Source of the DNA: Isochrysis galbana
Lineage: Eukaryota; Haptophyta; Isochrysidales; Isochrysidaceae
Direction: 5' to 3'
NCBI GenBank assembly: GCA_018136815.1
Contig: CM030944.1
Location: 1,426,456 to 1,490,455, forward strand
DNA: 64,000 nt
Position numbers and translations under genes: made by a program. Each line of letters opens with the position of its first letter. Within the stretch, counting starts at the first letter, position 1. Below are positions 42,984-51,908 of the stretch, piece by piece. The notes under the pieces are model-generated. The model did no database searches. It was given only the letters and a program-made list of their open reading frames with translations, and was not told where the DNA came from.

Positions 42984-43013
42984 AGGTCAAACTATAACAA
43001 TAGTTTTTACAGG

Positions 43014-43770
43014 GCACAGGGCTTTTCTACATGCCTAATAATAAAACATCTGAAGATTCGGGCTACTCTCGCTAGCTATAGCGGACCACGTACTCACTCA
43101 CGACATCGCCTATACCCCAGTATACTCACTCCCTTACACCACCCCCTTCATTCCTTTGTCTTCATCACTCACAGGAGGATAGGTACCAGGAACAGATTCG
43201 AGAATAGCACGACGAGAAAATGCAGAATGTGCGACAAATACCAAGAAGATTCGTGTCACCTAGCGTGGTGCCCCGCGACGAGGAAAATCTTCGACACATT
43301 AGACGCAATCGCTAACTACACCCCAAAACCAAATAGGCCAAAAAAACAGAAAACAAAAGACAGACTGTTTGCATATACCCGGCAGAAACCACGCCAGATA
43401 GCCTAAAAACCCTCTATGTAATAGCATGGCGATACATAATAAGAGACTTCTACAGAATGGAGTTTGAATCACACACGTACCACTACATACCGGTCTTGGA
43501 ATCCACGCTAATAAGGTTCACTACCCTGGTGAGGGGCATTGCCCCGCCAAACGGCGATCACCGAGTGCGCACTCGTAAGGTGGCCCAGGGTAGAAAACCT
43601 AAGCTGAAAAGACCGTTAGAGCTCAGCGCCCCCATTTTTACAGAAAACGACAAAGGAAAGCTGACAATGAACGACAACCTCGGCCTCGTGGCAGAGACAC
43701 TCGGCCTAGCCGAAAAACTCACCTAAGGCTGAGGCACGTCTCCCTCCTAGAAAACACCCCAAAAAAGGGA
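43014..43770 (+). pseudogene. non-LTR-retrotransposon-like 3' region, frame-broken
   Basis: Two overlapping frames. The first carries a Cys/His motif, CRMCDKYQEDSCHLAWC, resembling the zinc motif found behind LINE reverse transcriptases, then RKIFDTLDAIANY. It stops at about 43404. The neighbouring frame continues DSLKTLYVIAWRYIIRDFYRMEFE and about 85 more residues to TAA at 43724. The IAWRYII.D.YR block is shared with 20263-20480, so it was coding in an ancestor. The frame change at about 43395 and the missing upstream domains make it a remnant. After the R1 insertion (43785-44537) the same element appears to continue at 44538 and beyond. Confidence 0.5.
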
Positions 43771-43784
43771 TGGGCGATGAAAAA

Positions 43785-44537
43785 AAACCTTCTAATATTC
43801 TTACCGCACTCGCGGCGAATGGAACCACTACCTACTACACATAGTACGTAGCATACTTTCTACACCCCCACTCCTCGGCCCTTCTCCCCCCGCCATCAGG
43901 CGGCTCCCCCCGTGCACTACTAGGGGGATAGGGGTGAAGGGCTTAGATATGGTCCGGTGGCCCGCGCCACCCCCCGGTGATCTTTCCCCCCCTTCCTCCC
44001 GTGTCTCCGAGTGGGCGGCGGCTTCAATCCCGACTTATCCTGTAAACAGGAGCGGGACTTACCAATTTTTCGGTGAGCGGAGCTCTCGCTCCGCCCACCC
44101 CCTTCTCCGCGCCCTCTCTGCCCTCTCCTGCGGCGCGCGCGATGGCGCGCCTGCGGCAGGCCTCCAGCTGCCCTCTGGCGACCCCTGGAGGCTCCTGGAG
44201 GCCAGCTCAGGGGGCAGAGGAGGTTGGGGCTGGGCCCTGGCCTCCCCTGCCTCTCCCTCGCTGGCGCTCTCGAGCCTCAGGGGCCCCCACGCTGCACCTG
44301 TCTGCCTGTCGACCAGGGGGGGAGGGGAGGTTGGAGCAATGGGCTGGTCACGAGGGGCCAGGATGGGCGAATGAGGCGAGCCTGTGGGGAAGGGAGTGGG
44401 TCAGTAGGGCAGTGGCCTCCTGGCAAGCCATCAGGCATGCCAGGAGGATGGGTGGTTCCTCCCCCATGGCAGGGGAGGAGTGGAGAGAGGGGGGGGGCTC
44501 GTGCCCCCCCATGGGTCAACCAAGTATAAACTTAGTT
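43785..44537 (+). mobile_element. R1 dispersed repeat, complete-looking copy d with 17-bp target duplication
   Basis: Flanked by an exact direct repeat GGGATGGGCGATGAAAA at 43767-43783 and 44538-44554. The repeat runs from AAACCTTCTAATATTCTTACCGC through a conserved stretch (CTAGGGGGATAGGGGTGAAGG), a GC-rich middle and a GGGGGCTCGTGCCCCCC hairpin to AAGTATAAACTTAGTT. A long, exact target duplication is typical of target-primed (LINE/SINE-type) retroposition. It has no ORF of its own that I believe, and it sits in the 3' part of the element at 43014. Confidence 0.7.
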
Positions 44538-45029
44538 GGGATGGGCGATGAAAACAAAGGAGACGCAGCAACGATCAACCACTCACACCCCGACGCAGTG
44601 AGGAACGGGCCACCTAGAGGCACAGGAGGAAGGCGAGTGACTACTAGGGGCCGGTGCACCCCCGCCCTACCCAACCCCCCCCACAACCTGGGCCCCTAAG
44701 TAGAGCACGAGGGGAGTTGCCGCAAGGCGGGAAGTGAGGGAAAGGAAGGGAAACGGGCGTGGCTACGATGGACAGCTACATAGCCGCGCGTGTGGCGAGA
44801 ATATTAAAAGGTTTTTTTTTCATTCCTTTGTCTTTGGTCTTTGGTATCGGGGGGGGGGCCGCGTGCACTACAACGGGCCAAGTGCAAGGGGTGGGCTGGG
44901 CCAGACCTGCTGGTGTGCTGGTGTGGTGTTCCTGTGGCAAAACAAACATACACGCCTGTTGCGTGTGACACGTGACACGCCGTGGGGGAGGAACCACCCC
45001 TCCTCCGCCTGACATGCATTATAGCTTGC
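44538..45029. other. continuation of the non-LTR-type remnant, then unassigned
   Basis: After the second copy of the 17-bp word, the frame MGDENKGDAATINHSHPD runs to a stop at 44699 and may belong to the interrupted element. GAGAATATTAAAAGGTTTTT at 44798 resembles the end of R1. The rest is unassigned. Confidence 0.4.
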
Positions 45030-45795
45030 CAGGAGAATCTTCAGTTTATTTTTATGGCTTGCCAGGAGCAGATTGCCTCCTGCAACCCACTCTCTCACTC
45101 ATAGGCTCGCCTGATTCGTGATTCGCCCGCCCCGGCCTGTCGCGGCCCGCCCATTGCTCCAACCCCTCCTCCCCCCCTGGCCGACAGGAAGACAGTTGCA
45201 GCGTGTGGGTCCTTGAGGCTCAGAAGCGCCAGTGAGGGAGGGGCAGGGGGGGCCAGGTCCCAGCCTCAGCCTCCTCTGCCCCCTGACTGAGCTGGCGCCT
45301 CCAGGACTCCAGGAGCCCCCAAGGGGTCGCCAGAGGCCAGAGTGCAGCTGCAGGCCTGTCGCAGGCGCGCCATCGCGCGTGCCGCGGGAGAGGGGAGAGA
45401 GAGCGCGGAGAAGGAGAAGGGAGAAAGGGATGGGCGGAGCGAGAGCATCCGCCCACCGAAAAAAAGTATTTAAAATAGGTAAGTGCCCCGCACCTGTTTA
45501 CAAGTACAGGTACAGGATACGTGATACATGATAAGTCAGGTCTGAGGCCGCCGCCAGCCCGCTAGGCATAGGAGGAAGGGGGCGAACGGATCACCGGGGG
45601 GGGGGGGGGGGGGTACCGGATCATATCTAAGCCTTTCACCCTGATCCCCCTAGTAGTGCACGAGGGGAGTCGCCTGATTGCGGGGGCAGAAGGGCCGCGG
45701 GAGTAGGGGTGTAGAAAGTTGCTGCTGCGTGAAAAAAGTATAGTGGGTCCGCGGGCCCGCGTGTGCGGTGAGAATATTAAATAATTTTAATTTTA
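45030..45795 (-). repeat. R1 dispersed repeat, copy e (inverted)
   Basis: Reverse-strand relative of copy d: GCTTGCCAGGAG at the left, the CCTCTGCCCCCTGA block in the middle, CACCTGTTTACA and CCCCTAGTAGTGCACG toward the right, ending GTGAGAATATTAAATAA. It is more diverged than copies d and f. Copy f begins within a few bases of its right end. Confidence 0.7.
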
Positions 45796-45799
45796 AATT

Positions 45800-46860
45800 T
45801 GCTGAGTCAACTAAGTTTATACTTGGTTGACCCATGGGGGGGCACGAGCCCCCCCCTCTCTCCACTCCTCCCCTGCCATGGGGGAGGAACCACCCATCCT
45901 CCTGGCATGCCTGATGGCTGGCGTGCAGCGCCTGTGGAGCTTGCGCGGAGCTTCCGGCTGTCGTCGGTGGACCTCTCATGCAACCCGATTGGCGCGGAGA
46001 GCCAGCCAATGCTCTCACAGCTGAGGAAGCTCAAGGTGCAGGTTACTCGTTACTCTGCCGTGATCACGATGCAATTGAGTGTGTGTGTGTTGGGGGGGGG
46101 GGAGAGGGGGTCGAATACTCTATTAAATATAACATGTATATATGCGGGGTAAATTTTCCCCCGTGTTCGGGTGGTGCACTGGGACTTTTGATGGCCCGCA
46201 CCTTTGCCAGGAGGCCACTGCCCTACTGACCCACTCCCTTCCCCACAGGCTCGCCTGATTCGCTCGTCCCGGCCTGTCGTGGCCAGCCCATTTCTCCAAC
46301 CCCCCCTCCCCCCCTGGTCGACAGGCAGACAGGTGCAGCGTGGGGGCCCCTGAGGCTCGGGAGCGCCAGCGAGGGAGAGGCAGGGGAGGCCAGGGCCCAG
46401 CCCCAGCCTCCTCTGCCCCCTGAGCTGGCCTCCAGGAGCCTCCAGGGGTCGCCAGAGGGCAGCTGGAGGCCTGCCGCAGGCGCGCCATCGCGCGTGCCGC
46501 AGGAGAGGGCAGAGAGGGCGCGGAGAAGGGGGTGGGCGGAGCGAGAGCTCCGCTCACCGAAAAATTGGTAAGTCCCGCTCCTGTTTACAGGATAAGTCGG
46601 GATTGAAGCCGCCGCCCACTCGGAGACACGGGAGGAAGGGGGGGAAAGATCACCGGGGGGTGGCGCGGGCCACCGGACCATATCTAAGCCCTTCACCCCT
46701 ATCCCCCTAGTAGTGCACGGGGGGAGCCGCCTGATGACGGGGGGAGAAGGGCTGGGGAGTGGGGGTGTAGAAAGTATGCTACGTACTATGTGTAGTAGGT
46801 AGTGGTTCCATTCGCCGCGAGTGCGGTAAGAATATTAGAAGGTTTTTAATTTTAAATTTG
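45800..46860 (-). repeat. R1 dispersed repeat, copy f, interrupted by an LRR fragment
   Basis: The outer parts, about 45803-45918 (AACTAAGTTTATACTTGG to CTCCTGGCATGCCTGATGG) and about 46200-46850 (TTTGCCAGGAGGCCACTG to AAGAATATTAGAAGG), are together a nearly full copy in inverted orientation. Its right half is very similar to copy d over about 650 bases, forming a large inverted repeat with 43785-44440. The middle (about 45919-46199) is foreign to R1. Confidence 0.7.
45919..46060 (+). pseudogene. leucine-rich-repeat gene fragment inside R1
   Basis: The plus-strand frame reads VELARSFRLSSVDLSCNPIG and continues AESQPMLSQLRKLKVQV. This is one ribonuclease-inhibitor-type LRR unit plus part of the next, similar in style to the LRR proteins at 51909 and 62627. 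It has no start, no stop of its own and R1 sequence on both sides. Either R1 picked up an exon or R1 fell into an LRR gene that has since decayed. Confidence 0.55.
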
Positions 46861-47060
46861 CTACCTCATGACACATTGGTAGCCTCACGACGTGAGGGTT
46901 GCCTCATAGCACATTTTCGCAAGAGAAACGAATAACAAAAGAGAGAGCATAATGTGCACCCTACCTAGCACGACAAACCAGTGTTGGCCCTAGTCTCATA
47001 CTGGTTGTGCCCTCGAGAAGATTCCTCATCTTGCGGTGCACGCCGCGTCAATGCAGGCAC
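46861..47060. other. short spacer 3' of the WD-repeat gene
   Basis: No gene is seen. It contains an inverted CCTCATGACACATTGG / CCTCATAGCACATTTT pair of words. It must include the 3' end of the Utp12/WDR3 transcript. Confidence 0.4.
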
Positions 47061-50000
47061 TCACGAGGCGGCGCCGACACTCCGCCTACTGTTCTTCTTG
47101 CCGCGCACGCCTGCTTTTTCCTGCGCGGCCGTTCTTCGGCGCAGCTCTGCAATCGATGCGTGCCCGTCGCCTGGCCCTGCAGTCGCACCCTCGAAGAAGC
47201 GCCCCCCACCATCGCGCTCAACAATTCGCCGCAGAAATCCGAGCGCCGCCACATTATATCCGAGAGTGGCGCGCTCGCGCGCAACACGGCTATGTAGAGC
47301 TGCGGCAATCGGTTGGAGGAGCTCTACGAATGAGCGGTTTGCCACGATAGCCTTGTGATGCACGCGCACGACGTAGAGGACGCAGCGTGCCATCAGCTCG
47401 ATTGGTGCCTCGACCGGCAGAAGAGGCAGCAGTCGGCGCAGTAGGCCGCGCACTGACTCAAACGGGAGCAGAAGGAGCGCTTGCTCTAGCTCAGCAGAGC
47501 GCACGCTGTTGAGCGCGCGCAGGAGATAGGCGCCGGGCGAGAGGTTGAGTAGGAGGAGATTTGGAGCCAGGGTCGGTTGAGGTCGCGAGCCGGGGGCGGT
47601 GCGCCAAGCGGCGAGCGCTACCTCGAACTCGCGCACTCGCTCGTCCTCCTCGTCAAGCGTCTTGAGCGCCTCGAGCACGCGCTCAGCTCCCTTCACACTT
47701 TCGAGTGTACGCCGGCCCGCTGCGCCCGACTCGCCACCAGCGCGCCCGTCAACGCCAAGCGCGGCCGCCTCCTCTTCCTCCGCCTCGGCTGCCTGTTGCT
47801 GCTTCTCGATAGACGCGTCAAGCACGGCCTCTACTTCTGCCTCGCGTTCTTCCTCAAGGAAGACCTGCTCCTCAGAGCGTGTCCACAACCGGAGGCTCCG
47901 GTCACGGGAGGCGGAGACAAGGTGGGCACCTGAGCGCGAGGCGACGACGCTCCAAATCTGGGAATGGTGACCGCGCAGCATATGGATCAGCACGAATGCG
48001 TCCGCGTCCCAGTACTTGATAAGCCCGTCCTTACCGCATGTGAAAAGGTAGTGCGTGCGCGGCACCCAAGCGAGCGACGTCACTGGCTCGGTGTGAGCAT
48101 AGAGCGAGCGATGCAAATCGCCAAAGTCAAGGCCCCAGAGCTTCAAGCTCTTGTCAGCCGAGACGGAGGCGGCGATCTGGCCGTCGGACGAGGCACCAAC
48201 GCCAAGGACCTGCGATGCGCATGAGAGGGGGGTGGATAAAGAGTGCGCCAATATTTCGGGAGGCGATGAAGGAGGGGTCGGGCGGCACGACAGATTTGCG
48301 CTTGCGACGGTGCACACCGGAAGCTTGTGCCCATAGAGAGTGAGGTGCGTCTTCTCAGAGTCGAGGTCGATGAGTTTCACGCTAGCATCGAGCATCCCGA
48401 CGATAACCTTGGCGCCGTCGGGTGTGAAGGCGCTGCACATTGCGTCGTCGCCCAATTCAATACTCTGCTCGCGCACGAGCCGGCCATCCGCCATCTGCCA
48501 TGTCGAGATGGTTTTGTCAGCAGACGCTGACACGGCAAGCGCACCGCTCTGTGCGACGTCGAGCGCCCACACAGCGCCGGTGTGGGCCTCGGTTTCCTCG
48601 CAGACCAGCTCTCCCGTTGCCAGCTCAAAGAGCTGAAGCGCACCCGCCTTGGTGCCCACCAAGAGGAAGCGGTTTCCTCCCATAAAGGCGATGCTCAGAC
48701 CATAGCCGCAGCGGACCGTGCGAATGCATTGGCGAGAGTTCATGCTCCACACTCTTGCTTCACCATCCGACGCGGAGGCGACCATCGCATCATCGCCACT
48801 CATCGCGAGGGCGCGCGGCTCGGCACGGTGTCCCGCGGGTGTCGCGCATCCTCCTTCCACTGGTGCCGCCGTGCGAGCCTTTACGTCAACCTCCCACACT
48901 GCTGCTGAGTTGTCGCGCTGCACCACGAGCAGCTGCACTTTGGCTGCCCCGCGCAATGCACGGCCAAGGAAGCTGAACGAGTGAAGCTTGTGCGTGCCGC
49001 GGAGCCCACAGATGGGCTCAAAGGCTGCCAACGCCTCCTCTGCTCCGGTGACGCCCCCGCTACCCTCGACATCTTCCTCCTCCTCCATCTCGTCAGCTGG
49101 CTCCGGCTCGCCTTTGCCGCGTTTCTTGCGCTTGCGCGCACGCTCTGCCCTCCGTTTGCTCGCCCGCCGCAGCCGCTCGCTGCCGTCGCGCACGCGCCAG
49201 ATTCCCATCGTCTTGTCGGCGTAGAGGACGCCCACAAGGGATCCATCCTCCGATGCCTCGATCTGCGCTACGCGTGACGACGCTGATGTGGGCAGTGCGC
49301 CGCACAGTGAGGCGCGCGCTGCAACCCATATGCTTTCCTCGCCAACAGGTACGCCTCGCAGAGGCGGTGCAGCTGCCGCCTCGCCCGCCCCAGTGTCCTC
49401 GTCGTCAGCAGCGCGCTGGCCGATGTCGACCGGCGCCCTCTCAACACTCCACAGAAGTAGCTCACCGCCTGCACCGCCTGTGAGCAGCGTGCCGGCTCCT
49501 TCGTCGGCCCAGATTGCCCAGAGCTCCCCCGATGGCACACCAACTGTTTGCACGCAGTGCTGGGTGTGCAAATCCCACAGGCGGAGCGTCCCGTCCTTGG
49601 AGACGGAGGCAAGAGCGTGGAGCGACTCGGAGAGAATCGCGACGCCGGTCACCGCTCCGCGGTGTCCGCGCAGCTTGCAGCGTCCAGCCTCGGCCACCAC
49701 ATCCCACAGTACGAGTAGAGTGTCGGCACCCCCCGAGCTGAGCAGGCTTCCATCCGCGGAGAAGGCGAGGCAGAGCACGGAGCCGCGGTGTCCAGAGAGA
49801 GTGACGCGTTCAGCCGCCTCCTCAATCTCCCACAGTCGCACTGTGCCATCGGCGTGTCCCAGCCCGAGGAGAGAGCGGTCAGGAGAGAGGCAGAGCGCCG
49901 ACACCTCCGTGCTGAGCGCAGGCGGTCCGCAGAAGGAGTGGATGAGTCCACCATGGCGTAGCGACCATAACTGGGCAGCCTCGAGAGCAGGCGTAAGCGC

Positions 50001-50090
50001 CCGCTCTCCCACCGTGGCGACGCGCCCGAGCGACGAGGCCACGAGGCCCCAGCGATCCTCGGCCACGTAGCGGTGGTACGACTTGACCAT
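47061..50090 (-). CDS. UTP12: U3 snoRNP / SSU processome WD-repeat protein Utp12 (WDR3, Dip2)
   Basis: Exon 50090-48318 and exon 48209-47061 give 973 residues. The 108-base intron (48317-48210; donor GTGTGC, acceptor CGCAG) is open in frame, but removing it restores the WD-repeat sequence HKLP|VLGVGASSDG. The start MVKSYHRYVAEDRWGLVAS is the family's start. About a dozen WD repeats form tandem beta-propellers (TVRLWEI, LLVLWDV, TLRLWDL, MGIWRV, ARVWSM, SLKLWGL, LIKYWDA, SLRLWTR). A basic Lys/Arg-rich insert and an acidic one sit in the first half. After the propellers come an acidic coiled region (EEEREAEVEAVLDASIEKQQQ) and the Utp12 C-terminal domain, with LLLLPFESVRGLLRRLLPLL and ARCVLYVVRVHHKAIVANRSF. 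The protein acts in the nucleolus in early 18S pre-rRNA processing as part of the UTP-B complex. The C-terminal domain distinguishes it from Utp13/TBL3. Confidence 0.92.
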   Translation of the reverse strand: MVKSYHRYVAEDRWGLVASSLGRVATVGERALTPALEAAQLWSLRHGGLIHSFCGPPALSTEVSALCLSPDRSLLGLGHADGTVRLWEIEEAAERVTLSGHRGSVLCLAFSADGSLLSSGGADTLLVLWDVVAEAGRCKLRGHRGAVTGVAILSESLHALASVSKDGTLRLWDLHTQHCVQTVGVPSGELWAIWADEGAGTLLTGGAGGELLLWSVERAPVDIGQRAADDEDTGAGEAAAAPPLRGVPVGEESIWVAARASLCGALPTSASSRVAQIEASEDGSLVGVLYADKTMGIWRVRDGSERLRRASKRRAERARKRKKRGKGEPEPADEMEEEEDVEGSGGVTGAEEALAAFEPICGLRGTHKLHSFSFLGRALRGAAKVQLLVVQRDNSAAVWEVDVKARTAAPVEGGCATPAGHRAEPRALAMSGDDAMVASASDGEARVWSMNSRQCIRTVRCGYGLSIAFMGGNRFLLVGTKAGALQLFELATGELVCEETEAHTGAVWALDVAQSGALAVSASADKTISTWQMADGRLVREQSIELGDDAMCSAFTPDGAKVIVGMLDASVKLIDLDSEKTHLTLYGHKLPVCTVASANLSCRPTPPSSPPEILAHSLSTPLSCASQVLGVGASSDGQIAASVSADKSLKLWGLDFGDLHRSLYAHTEPVTSLAWVPRTHYLFTCGKDGLIKYWDADAFVLIHMLRGHHSQIWSVVASRSGAHLVSASRDRSLRLWTRSEEQVFLEEEREAEVEAVLDASIEKQQQAAEAEEEEAAALGVDGRAGGESGAAGRRTLESVKGAERVLEALKTLDEEDERVREFEVALAAWRTAPGSRPQPTLAPNLLLLNLSPGAYLLRALNSVRSAELEQALLLLPFESVRGLLRRLLPLLPVEAPIELMARCVLYVVRVHHKAIVANRSFVELLQPIAAALHSRVARERATLGYNVAALGFLRRIVERDGGGRFFEGATAGPGDGHASIAELRRRTAAQEKAGVRGKKNSRRSVGAAS

Positions 50091-50682
50091 TGTGAGCTGC
50101 CCACGAGGACCTGAGCGCTGGAGAGGGAGGGAGGGAGAAGGAGGAGGAGGGGGAGGGAGAAGGAGAGGGAGGGAGAGGGAGAGAGGGAGGGGGAGAGAAA
50201 GGGAGAGAGAGGGAGAGAGGGAGAGGGAGAATGGAGAGAGAGAGTGTGTGTGTGAGTGAGAGAGAGACGCGAGAGGCGGGGGACAGGGGGGCGGGGGTGG
50301 ACGGAGACGAGGCGCGCGGGGGGGGGGGAGGGGGGAGGGGGGGCTCCCACGGGCTCTCGCCGACGCCGCGCTCCCCCCTCCCCCCCCCCCCCCCCCCCCC
50401 CCGGGCGGTATTTTCTTGAGTGAGCTGCTGTGGGAGAAGGGGAGAGGGAGAGGGGGGGAGGGGGAGGGGGAAGGGGGGGGCAGGGAGCTCGGAGAGCAGC
50501 CCGGTCACTCACTAGGGGGGCGCGGAGGGCACCATCTGTCTGTCATGGGCAAACGAAGGCACCCGACCAAACAATGAGATTGTTCGCCCGTCAGAGCGCG
50601 CGCGCGCGAAAGAGGTAGAGGTAGAAGCTGAAGCTGAGACTTGAGACTTGGAAGTTGGAAGGTGCATTTCTACCATCACAAC
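50091..50682. other. 5' flank of UTP12, GA- and G-rich
   Basis: GGGAGAGGGAGAGAGG repeats (50120-50270), C-runs at about 50380-50402 and G-runs around 50320-50340 and 50440-50480. No gene is supported. Confidence 0.5.
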
Positions 50683-50876
50683 CCTAGATGGGAAATACGG
50701 TGCAGGGGCCTGCAAATACAGCCAAATACATATGTATTTGGCCTCCGGCCAAATACATTTCAAATACATTCGAGGCCTACAACCTACAACCCAGGACACG
50801 CTTCAAATACAGCCAAATACATATGTATTTATTTGGTCTCTGGCCAAATACGGTAAATACGTATTTCCCATCTAGG
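50683..50876. mobile_element. hAT-type MITE, copy H2, 194 bp
   Basis: Ends CCTAGATGGGAAATACGG and, inverted, ACGTATTTCCCATCTAGG. The exact 8-bp duplication is ATCACAAC at 50675-50682 and 50877-50884. The interior is built from AAATACA(T) words in both orientations, the counterpart of the GATAC words in H1. The terminal 16 bases match H1 nearly perfectly, so both were mobilised by the same type of enzyme. Confidence 0.85.
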
Positions 50877-50949
50877 ATCACAACAAATCGTCCCATGCCA
50901 TCACAAGGCCAATTGGGCCCAATCCTAAAAAGTCGATTTCCACCCTCCC

Positions 50950-51178
50950 CACCCCTACGAGTGGCCGCGGCGAGCCGCGGCCCTTCCCGCCTGGCTCTGG
51001 AACCCCCTGTCTTCTCTTCTTCTTGTACCTAAACAAGGCCGGAAGACACGTTAGCGCCGGAGGGGAGAGCTGCCGCTCCGCCCTCCCCTCCATCTTCCCT
51101 CTTCCTCCTCTCTTTCCTGGGGCGCGGGCCCATGGCGCGCGCCTGCGACCCCTCTTCAGGTCCCCAGGTGGCAGGCAA
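50950..51178 (+). repeat. R1-related repeat, partial copy g (empty site for element A)
   Basis: GGCGAGCCGCGGCCCTTCCC reads straight through here. At 8220-9360 the same sequence is split by the 1118-bp element with GGCCC duplicated. Similarity continues through CCTGGCTCTGG, TTAGCGCCGGAGGGG and GGCGCGCGCCTGCG to TTCAGGTCCCCAG, where another insertion begins. Confidence 0.75.
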
Positions 51179-51363
51179 TAAGCGTTCATTTGGCCGCACG
51201 CTCCTGTGTAGAAGACTCGGGAGTAAGACTTTGATGGTGCCACGTTGACCCACTTACATGGAGGGGCGTCCTGGCATTAAGGCGTTCTGTTGGGCGCACG
51301 CTCCTGTGTAGAAGTCAAGGCCCCTTGGAGCGAGCGTGTGGGCCCAATGAACGCCTTATTGCC
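51177..51363. mobile_element. putative MITE with ~22-bp inverted ends
   Basis: The left end is GGCAATAAGCGTTCATTTGG and the right end is the inverted CCAATGAACGCCTTATTGCC, with one extra base and one mismatch. CGCACGCTCCTGTGTAGAAG is repeated directly inside (about 51196 and 51294). I could not find a convincing target duplication. It interrupts the R1-related repeat. Confidence 0.5.
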
Positions 51364-51529
51364 CTCAGGCGGTCGCAGCTGCGAAGGCGCGTCTGCGGAT
51401 CGGAGAAGGAGCACTAATTGCCAAACCGCCCACCTTCCTGACTACCCAACTTTTTGTACATCGTTAGTATTATCTTACAACAAAATGCCGTCGTCCACAG
51501 CACAGCCCAGCAAATGGTTTGGTGGGGTG

Positions 51530-51665
51530 GGCAGATGGGCAGGTGTGTTGAGCAGGGCTGATGAGCAGGTGTGCAGGTGTGCAGATGAGCAGGTGTGCGG
51601 TTGAGCAGGTGGGCAGGTGTGCGGTTGAGCAGGTGTGCGGTTGAGCAGGTGGGCAGGTGTGCGAT
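51530..51665. repeat. minisatellite of GCAGGTGTGCGGTTGA units
   Basis: Five to six imperfect units built from GAGCAGGTG and GCAGGTGTGCGGTT. Lies upstream of the LRR gene. Confidence 0.75.
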
Positions 51666-51908
51666 TGGCAATCAGTGGCCCCCCTCTCCTCCTCCCCTCC
51701 ATTCCCCCAGACGCCCCCGCCCGCTTCCTCTGCTACCACACCTCCCGACTCACCCCCCTCCGATTCACTGCCCACCCCGCCGCCCCCTGCCTTGCTGCCA
51801 CCAACCTCCCTCCTTTCCACTCCTCCGACACTCCTTCCTGGCCCGCATTCTTCTTGGCACCCCGTCGCAACGCTCCTTGCCCTCTTCCCCGTCTCTGTCC
51901 CTTTGTTC

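Noticed and set aside
47577-49483. Several plus-strand ORFs opposite the WD-repeat gene
   Set aside because: Shadows of the minus-strand Utp12 coding sequence in GC-rich DNA, with no domain of their own.
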